Shown: positions 7,932 through 12,854 of the stretch, piece by piece
How positions within the stretch are numbered: the first letter of the stretch is position 1
Layout of the letters: every line of letters starts with the position of its first letter
Assembly (NCBI GenBank): GCA_020433785.1
Contig: JAGRCC010000251.1
Coordinates: 1 to 12,854 of the forward strand
DNA: 12,854 nt
From: Anaerolineae bacterium
Lineage (GTDB): Bacteria; Chloroflexota; Anaerolineae; 4572-78; J111
Direction of reading: 5' to 3'
Notes under the pieces: generated by a model
What the model saw: only the letters and a program-made list of their open reading frames with translations
Told to the model about the DNA's origin: nothing
The model's database searches: none
Program-made: the position numbers and the translations under genes

Positions 7932-7960
7932 AGCATCTAACCTCGACTGAATACAAATAA

Positions 7961-8461
7961 TTACGAAGTCACTAACTCTACCAAATTCCACAATGGATGA
8001 CCACGCTCGTCCAATAGGGACGCTTTGACATTATAAATGCCTACCTGGGCATACTCTTCGGCAATGGTTAAGATTTCCCCAGGACGTCCTAAAACCTCGA
8101 CATCACCGGTGGACGCGATAGCAATGCCCTTAAGCAAGGCGAGATCGTTGTCAGAAAAAACCGTCACACGAATGTCGTGCTTGTTACCACCCGTTGGCAG
8201 TTTTTGCCTCCGCCTAGCCCGGTAGCCTAAGCAAACCGCGAGCATAAATACATCTTTGAAGGTGCTAAAAGGCGATTGCTCTGGGATTGTATTGGCGTCA
8301 GATTTCAGCTCGCGATAAATTTCGATAACTGACTCATCAATATTGACTCGGTCTTTGACTTTTTTAGACTCTTCTGGTTCATTCATGGCGATCCCTCGGG
8401 CTCGGTGTTGTAACTCAGAAACCATTTTCTTGAATGTGGCCGGTATTCTACGCTTGCTCAT
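7961..8461 (-). CDS. Dnd-system-associated protein 4-like protein
   Basis: 166 aa. The N-terminal ~40 residues are basic and hydrophilic (MSKRRIPATFKKMV). A middle segment follows with FSTFKDVFMLAVCLGYRARRRQKL (about 65-88), then an acidic, strand/helix C-terminal half with GDVEVLGRPGEILTIAEEYAQVG (about 119-141). I recognise this as resembling the small 'DNA phosphorothioation-associated protein 4' family (TIGR04062), found in restriction cassettes beside dnd genes; its molecular role is unknown. The start ATG 8461 shares the 4-nt ATGA with the stop of the preceding ATPase gene, a sign of translational coupling, and this outweighs an upstream start at 8488. The 29-nt gap to the AIPR gene is the widest in the operon and could mark where AIPR was joined on. 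The family call is from memory of its shape and context. Confidence 0.68.
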   Translation of the reverse strand: MSKRRIPATFKKMVSELQHRARGIAMNEPEESKKVKDRVNIDESVIEIYRELKSDANTIPEQSPFSTFKDVFMLAVCLGYRARRRQKLPTGGNKHDIRVTVFSDNDLALLKGIAIASTGDVEVLGRPGEILTIAEEYAQVGIYNVKASLLDERGHPLWNLVELVTS

Positions 8462-10419
8462 AACGGCATCTTTTCTATAGTCGTACAACTGGTTTGACGG
8501 TCAAAATTTAACCGGTATTCGGTACCGATAAAGGGTTTGAGATTATCCAATGCTTGTCCGTGTAACTCTTCGTCAGTCACAAACAAGATCAATTGGTCGG
8601 CTAGCACCGGTAATCTCTCTGTGATACTGTTACGATGGTGTGAAGATAGTCGACCAAAAGGCGTATCCATAACTAATGGTGCTTCTTCCTCACTAATCTG
8701 CGACATGGCCGCAATGAATGATAGGCTAAGAACCTGGCGCTCTCCGGCAGAGAGCTCTGGGCGGGCTGGTCGTCCGTAACGGTCAATGACCTCAAGATTA
8801 AAATCTGACCCTAACTGCACATCCTGAAAGTGGCTGTCTTTCCAAACCAATTGCTTAAAGATTTCTTTCGTTTTTACTTCAATTCGCTGTCTCATATCGT
8901 CGGCAAATGCCTGGTGCATCTCTTGTATGGCGTCCACGGCTTTCTGCGCCAAATCCACTTTCATTGCCAATAGAAGTTGTTCTTTTTTCTCTTTTTGAGC
9001 TTTCGCAATTGCTTTTTCCAGACGTTTGAGTTCAGTATTATGCCCTTCAATCTCATTTGATAGCGAGCCGATTTCGAAACTGTAATTATTAATGTCACGT
9101 ACAAAATCCTGGCGTCGTTTTTCCAAGCGACTAATCTCTTCCAATGGTGAGCCTTCCAGTTGTCGGCTCACATCATCCAATTCGGCTTCGGCTGCTTTTA
9201 TCAAATCAACCAACTCGGTACGACGCCCCATATCACCATCAATTTGGGTTAGTTTCTCGTTAATTCCACTCACAAATGTGCGCAATACGGCGTTGGTATT
9301 TAAAATATCATCCTCAATTGACCCAGGTAATCGGCTTTCTAAGAGACTCAACAGTCGTTGATGTTCTGGGCTACCATCTGTAAACGGGCGACCACAGATA
9401 CAAATCATTTGGTCAATTAAGTCTTGTACAAATTGCTGTCGAATTCCACTTGGTATTTCACCGCGTTGCCGTTTTTCTTCTAGAATGTCTAAGGCACGGT
9501 GAATAGCTGGGGCTGCAACCGCAGCGTGACTACTGGTGGCTGCCAAAGCGATTTTGTTGATTATATCATTTAGGTCTACACGCCTTAACTTGATGTCTTT
9601 CTCTAGTGTGTCTCGCCGTTGTTGGAGGGTTTTGGCGTTCTGAATGTTACGTAACCGATCATCGATTTCAGCAATCTTTTTATTGGCTGAGTCAATTTCT
9701 CTAGTAAGCTCGTATTTGCGTTCGTTAGCGTTCTCACGGACTGCCCGATGATTTTCATCCTGCTCAATTAAGTCGCGCAGTTCGCCACCAGATACCTGTT
9801 TTAACTGTTTGCGATACTCACGAGCGTTATGATCCAGATGGCGTTGCGCTCGTTCTAGAATTTCGATGTTCAACACCAGGTAGATAGCCTGCTTTACCTG
9901 TTCAGCAGCTTCTGGCTTGGCAAAATTGTCTATCTTTTCGCCATCAAACAGAAAATACTCCCGTACATTGACCGGTAGAATGGAATTCATCATACCGATT
10001 GGATTATTAATTCGTTTGGCCTGACCATCGGCTCCTGTAATCATAACGACGAATTCATCAGTGTCACTCAACTCCACCAAACCGTCACTCTGTTTTACAC
10101 CAATTAGCGACCTGCGAACAAGATATCTTTCACCATTGTGAAGAAAAGTTAGGTCAACAGAAGTTCGTATGGTGGTCCCAGGTAGAGCTTGGTGAACTGC
10201 TTCTTTGCTCATTAGTTCGCCGACATTGTCAATAACTCTTATGTCATCGACATTTTTGCCATATAAGCACCAATTCAGTGCTAGAAAAAAAGAAGTTTTA
10301 CCGGCCCCGTTTATACCATGAATAACGGTGACATTCTTGTGAGAATCTTTGGCAAATTCTAGTGGTTGTTTACCGTAATATTGTCGAAAATTTTGCAGGG
10401 TTACGCGTTCTAATCTCAC
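8458..10419 (-). CDS. DndD-like SMC/ABC ATPase (second DndD paralog, restriction cassette)
   Basis: About 653 aa and full length. It has VTLQNFRQYYG at the start, Walker A HGINGAGKTSFF (about 34-45), the FLFDGEKID element typical of DndD-like proteins (about 156-164), a long central coiled coil with a C-x-C-G centre (MICICGRPF, two cysteines near 340-342, hook-like), signature LSAGERQ (556-562) and LVMDTPFGRLSSHHR with D-T in place of D-E. It shares LSAGE-x-Q, DTP-x-GRL-x-S and the TDxE-(I/L) ending with the dndD product at 1-1239, but sits in the restriction arm, so it is likely a nuclease-partner ATPase rather than the modification DndD. Start choice is uncertain: GTG 10419 has AGGA 5 nt upstream and lies 1 nt after the previous stop. 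GTG 10434 is also in frame but has a poor site and overlaps that gene by 14 nt. The stop overlaps the next gene (ATGA). Confidence 0.85.
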   Translation of the reverse strand: MRLERVTLQNFRQYYGKQPLEFAKDSHKNVTVIHGINGAGKTSFFLALNWCLYGKNVDDIRVIDNVGELMSKEAVHQALPGTTIRTSVDLTFLHNGERYLVRRSLIGVKQSDGLVELSDTDEFVVMITGADGQAKRINNPIGMMNSILPVNVREYFLFDGEKIDNFAKPEAAEQVKQAIYLVLNIEILERAQRHLDHNAREYRKQLKQVSGGELRDLIEQDENHRAVRENANERKYELTREIDSANKKIAEIDDRLRNIQNAKTLQQRRDTLEKDIKLRRVDLNDIINKIALAATSSHAAVAAPAIHRALDILEEKRQRGEIPSGIRQQFVQDLIDQMICICGRPFTDGSPEHQRLLSLLESRLPGSIEDDILNTNAVLRTFVSGINEKLTQIDGDMGRRTELVDLIKAAEAELDDVSRQLEGSPLEEISRLEKRRQDFVRDINNYSFEIGSLSNEIEGHNTELKRLEKAIAKAQKEKKEQLLLAMKVDLAQKAVDAIQEMHQAFADDMRQRIEVKTKEIFKQLVWKDSHFQDVQLGSDFNLEVIDRYGRPARPELSAGERQVLSLSFIAAMSQISEEEAPLVMDTPFGRLSSHHRNSITERLPVLADQLILFVTDEELHGQALDNLKPFIGTEYRLNFDRQTSCTTIEKMPL

Positions 10420-10420
10420 T

Positions 10421-10627
10421 TCAATCCTGCCCACTTAACTCACTAGTGCGAGAGCTTTCCAATTCTTGTTTGGCAACCCTAGTAACAATCTCGTCAATTT
10501 CATTTCTAATGCCTCGTGGTTTTTTCATTGATATGTAGCGTTGTTCCAACTCGCTAACTTCATAAATAATTTGTCGAATGGCCGGGTCATAACTTGAAAA
10601 CAGTGATTTTAAGCGTTCCTTCAGCAT
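10421..10627 (-). CDS. Small helical protein of the restriction cassette (68 aa, unknown)
   Basis: 68 aa, no recognised family. It looks wholly helical and highly charged (MLKERLKSLF...IRQIIYEVSELEQRY...IRNEIDEIVTRV), with no signal peptide, membrane segment or metal site. It is very likely a real gene: AGGAG lies 6 nt before its ATG, and it fits exactly between two operon genes, 15 nt after the stop of the helicase gene and 1 nt before the GTG 10419 start of the DndD-like ATPase. Its position suggests an adaptor or regulator of the helicase-ATPase pair, but that is inference only. Genes this short in such a place are easily left out of annotations. Confidence 0.75.
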   Translation of the reverse strand: MLKERLKSLFSSYDPAIRQIIYEVSELEQRYISMKKPRGIRNEIDEIVTRVAKQELESSRTSELSGQD

Positions 10628-10642
10628 AACGGGCTCCTCTTA

Positions 10643-12712
10643 TCAAAAATCTAGCAAGCCATAATGGCCAGCAATTTCCCAAATTACATCCAATGCCTGA
10701 TGTTTGTTGCGGGCTGGATGGGCAAATTCCTTAAAGCGTTGTAATTCCCTACGAATAATACTTCGTTCCGCCTGAAAGGACGTCGACTCAAATGATTGCA
10801 TCGTTGGCGGTACGGCTACTAAATCATGAATGATGGAGAATTCTTTATTGGGGGCCTTCCGTAAAATTCGGCCGCGTCGCTGGATAAACTCACGAGGATT
10901 ACTACTACTTGCCAAGAAATAGGCTGTTTGCGTTGTAGGCACATCAACACCTTCGTCTAAGCATTTCATAGCTGCCAATGCCTGTAGCGTCCCGCTGGCA
11001 AAATCTTTTAAAAGTTGCTGTCGTTCTGGGGTATCTTCTTTAGCTGTAAAACGGTGAACGAGCAATCCTTTCTCCCATCCAAGCAAATGCAACACCTCAT
11101 CAATCTGCTGAGGCGCACAATAAAACAAGGTATGTTCGCTCTGATCCTGTTCATCAACCAAATTGGATAAGACTTGCAGTTTATTCTCAGCAGTATTTAA
11201 TAACCTTGCCCGCTTGATCAGGAGCATCTTGAGTGCTTCCTCACTCTCCGTATCATCCCGACCAAACAGTTTTGCAATTTTGGTGGAAAGTTCCGCATAC
11301 TCGTCTAGTTCCTCATCAGTTAGAGGAACTAGATGGGGATAATAATAATAATCGGTCAAACTAACGCCAATGGCCTTTTCAAGAGGAAAAGCAAAAACGG
11401 TTTCCCCAAAATATCTGCGTAACGCCGCCGTTCCTGCATCATCAAACCAGCGGTCAGGCGTTGCCGATAGAGCCAACCGAAAAGCAATATATTGGGGATA
11501 ATTTTGACGGCTACGTTCCGCCCCTAGATGGTGAGCCTCATCGGCAATAATTAAAGATGGGCCAACCAGCCGAGCGATACTACCTTGAAATTCAGGACTA
11601 ATAAAAGTGGTGTGGGTTGTAATAACCGAAATAAAATCACGATATTTGCCATTGAAGTCAATGATTTCGTGGTTTAGTTTGTCCAACCAGCGAGATTTGC
11701 TTTGGTAAGCCAAGAGCGGCTTGTAGCCAAAAGCTTTTGCTTCTGCGCTCCACTGGTCGACTAAATGTTGGTACGGCACAGCGATGATCACAGCTAAACG
11801 GGCTTCACGTTCGAATAATCGTGTTGAACTGGCCAACGCCGTAATTGTTTTGCCTGTGCCGGTTGCCATCTCTAATAACCCTTGGCAGTCGTGAGCAAAC
11901 CATTCATCAATAGCCGCTACTTGGTAATCCCGTAACATAATATCGTCGGGTATTGTAGGTCGTGCAGGTTGGTAACCAGCACCGGGCTCACGCAGGCGAC
12001 GGATCTTGATCCACTCCGGTTCCGGATAAGGACGCTGGCTCTTGCGCAGTTGTAAAATCTGTTTGTGGGCTGCTTCCGGTAAATCAAACACTCTGACATT
12101 TGGATCTTCATTATTCCATAGCCGCTCAAATCGTTGTATATCTGATTGAACTAAAGGAACAAAAGGTTGTTCCCAGGAACGAAAAATCTTGATTGACTCA
12201 TAATTCCGAGTTCCCTGGATACTTTCATTATAAGACCCGTTGAAGCTCAATTGCTTTCCATCCGCATCGGTAAAGATGCCAAATTTATCGTGAAAGTCAC
12301 CCCCTTCCAACTTGTTGAAAGGCAGCGCCAGCTTAAATGTCAAAATTTCATCCGCAACCATCCAGGCTAAAGCGGATAAAGTCTCTTCCTCTAGCATTCG
12401 GGTCAGATCATAAATATTACGCGCCAATGCTTCCCGTAATACCGGATCATAACGAGCCGCATCACCCGCCTGTAACGTTTCCCAATCCGCCTCAGCCAAA
12501 ATCGGGCTAGTCACCCACCGCGCTCGCCCCCCATTCGCAGCAAATGAGACCATCCCCCGAGCGGTGAGGCGCAGCCAGCCGGAACTGAAAAAACCAACAC
12601 CCCGATCATAGCGCATCGCCCGGCTCAATACCGGGACAAAAAAATCTTCAATAATATCGGAGCTGGAGGTATCGATGGTGGTGGGTAGGTTTAATTCGGT
12701 GAAACTGTTCAT
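10643..12712 (-). CDS. PLD-nuclease / SF2 helicase fusion, Dnd-system restriction enzyme-like
   Basis: 689 aa in two parts. Residues ~15-230 form a PLD-like nuclease domain: RYDRGVGFFSSGWL, then H141-D-K143-FGIF and FNGSYNES, an HKD-like set. Residues ~260-640 form a DEAH-type SF2 helicase: LRDYQVAAI, Walker A MATGTGKT (282-289), DEAHH (391-395), LSATP (415-419) and arginine-finger block QRRGRILR (611-618). This arrangement matches the helicase-like 'DNA phosphorothioation system restriction enzyme' group (TIGR04095-like) found beside dnd genes. It would translocate on and cut unmodified DNA. ATG 12712 gives MNSFTELNLP and follows a good promoter; a longer TTG start at 12769 would fall in the -35 box and is unlikely. 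It is the first gene of the seven-gene operon. Only one HKD-like motif is visible, so a dimer may form the active site, as in single-HKD nucleases. Confidence 0.85.
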   Translation of the reverse strand: MNSFTELNLPTTIDTSSSDIIEDFFVPVLSRAMRYDRGVGFFSSGWLRLTARGMVSFAANGGRARWVTSPILAEADWETLQAGDAARYDPVLREALARNIYDLTRMLEEETLSALAWMVADEILTFKLALPFNKLEGGDFHDKFGIFTDADGKQLSFNGSYNESIQGTRNYESIKIFRSWEQPFVPLVQSDIQRFERLWNNEDPNVRVFDLPEAAHKQILQLRKSQRPYPEPEWIKIRRLREPGAGYQPARPTIPDDIMLRDYQVAAIDEWFAHDCQGLLEMATGTGKTITALASSTRLFEREARLAVIIAVPYQHLVDQWSAEAKAFGYKPLLAYQSKSRWLDKLNHEIIDFNGKYRDFISVITTHTTFISPEFQGSIARLVGPSLIIADEAHHLGAERSRQNYPQYIAFRLALSATPDRWFDDAGTAALRRYFGETVFAFPLEKAIGVSLTDYYYYPHLVPLTDEELDEYAELSTKIAKLFGRDDTESEEALKMLLIKRARLLNTAENKLQVLSNLVDEQDQSEHTLFYCAPQQIDEVLHLLGWEKGLLVHRFTAKEDTPERQQLLKDFASGTLQALAAMKCLDEGVDVPTTQTAYFLASSSNPREFIQRRGRILRKAPNKEFSIIHDLVAVPPTMQSFESTSFQAERSIIRRELQRFKEFAHPARNKHQALDVIWEIAGHYGLLDF

Positions 12713-12733
12713 AAGGTCACTAACGCAGTCTGT

Positions 12734-12751
12734 TATGATAATTCTATCATA
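12734..12751. promoter_or_regulatory. Inverted repeat over the -10 box, candidate operator
   Basis: A perfect inverted repeat TATGATA-4 nt-TATCATA (arms 12734-12740 and 12745-12751) covers the whole predicted -10 box of the defence operon. A repressor dimer bound here would block the promoter. No regulator gene is in the window, so the protein is unknown. An AT-rich 7-bp palindrome can also arise by chance, but its exact placement is suggestive. Confidence 0.5.
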
Positions 12752-12769
12752 TCTTTGATGGGGCGACAA
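12741..12769 (-). promoter_or_regulatory. Sigma70-like promoter of the seven-gene operon
   Basis: On the minus strand, -35 TTGTCG (12769-12764, 4 of 6 matches to consensus) is followed after exactly 17 bp by -10 TAGAAT (12746-12741, 5 of 6). Transcription would begin near 12734, leaving about 20 nt before the ATG at 12712. It is the only good promoter-like pair found ahead of this operon, and the gaps between the seven genes are too short to hold others. Confidence 0.6.
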
Positions 12770-12854
12770 CGGTATTAGAAAAATCTGATCGCTACATTTT
12801 TATGCCTGGTATGGTCCCAGGATCGACCATTAAATAACTTGAGCAATCTGGCAG
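12770..12854. other. Upstream flank with a short inverted repeat, no gene seen
   Basis: The last 85 bp hold no convincing gene. An inverted repeat ATGGTC-8 nt-GACCAT lies at 12811-12830 and overlaps a smaller CCTGG...CCAGG pair. It could be a hairpin, for example at the end of a gene reading in from the right, but no T-run follows on either strand. A short plus-strand frame ending at 12837 has no usable start and no recognisable protein. Confidence 0.4.

Noticed and set aside
7932..7991. Longer start for the AIPR gene
   Set aside because: It would overlap the upstream gene by 31 nt, whereas ATG 7931 has GAGG 9 nt upstream in the natural gap.
8537..9361. Plus-strand frames opposite the DndD-like ATPase gene
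   Set aside because: They lie antisense inside a complete, motif-bearing gene and are low-complexity (Ser/Arg-rich), typical of shadow frames.
12713..12769. TTG start giving a 708-aa helicase protein
   Set aside because: The added 19 codons cover the predicted -10 box, spacer and palindrome, and the TTG is part of the -35 box; family-like sequence begins at MNSFTEL.
12742..12837. Short plus-strand frame ending at 12837 as the tail of a neighbouring gene
   Set aside because: It opens after a stop at 12739, has no start before ATG 12802 and gives only a few residues with no recognisable motif.
1..12854. Mobile element, integrase, tRNA or CRISPR array framing the island
   Set aside because: No transposase or integrase motif, terminal repeats, regularly spaced repeats or tRNA-like cloverleaf was seen; the edges of the locus lie outside the window.

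Overview
The window holds a bacterial anti-phage defence locus built around DNA phosphorothioation (Dnd), in which an oxygen of the DNA backbone is replaced by sulfur. No housekeeping gene is present to place the host. Mixed base composition and the combination of a DndD/E/A set, DUF4007 and a 'dnd-associated' restriction cassette would fit a Chloroflexota- or cyanobacteria-like genome, but this is a weak inference. No RNA gene, CRISPR array, insertion sequence or integrase was seen.

Plus strand, left part (1-2792): the 3' part of dndD (its start lies outside the window), then dndE and a dndA-type cysteine desulfurase, each overlapping the previous gene. This is the modification arm. dndC, needed for sulfur transfer, is presumably upstream of the window. 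Next comes a DUF4007 gene (2911-3507) that looks broken. A short open stretch whose stop overlaps its start codon precedes it, and an out-of-frame tail follows it to about 3658. This 2.8-3.7 kb zone looks decayed and is where the two arms converge.

Minus strand, right part (12712 down to 3721): seven tightly packed genes read as one operon. In order they are a PLD-nuclease/SF2-helicase restriction protein, a 68-aa protein, a full-length DndD-like SMC/ABC ATPase, a dnd-associated protein-4-like protein, an AIPR abortive-infection protein, and a PtuA-like ATPase with a PtuB-like HNH nuclease (Septu-type pair). Gaps are 1-29 nt or 4-nt overlaps. A good sigma70-like promoter with a perfect inverted repeat over its -10 box lies just ahead of the first gene.

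Proposed logic (inference): the plus-strand genes mark host DNA with sulfur, and the first four minus-strand genes attack unmarked DNA in place of the usual DndFGH. AIPR and Septu-like PtuAB, each usually regarded as a separate defence function, are built into the same transcript. This joining into one operon is the most novel aspect of the window.
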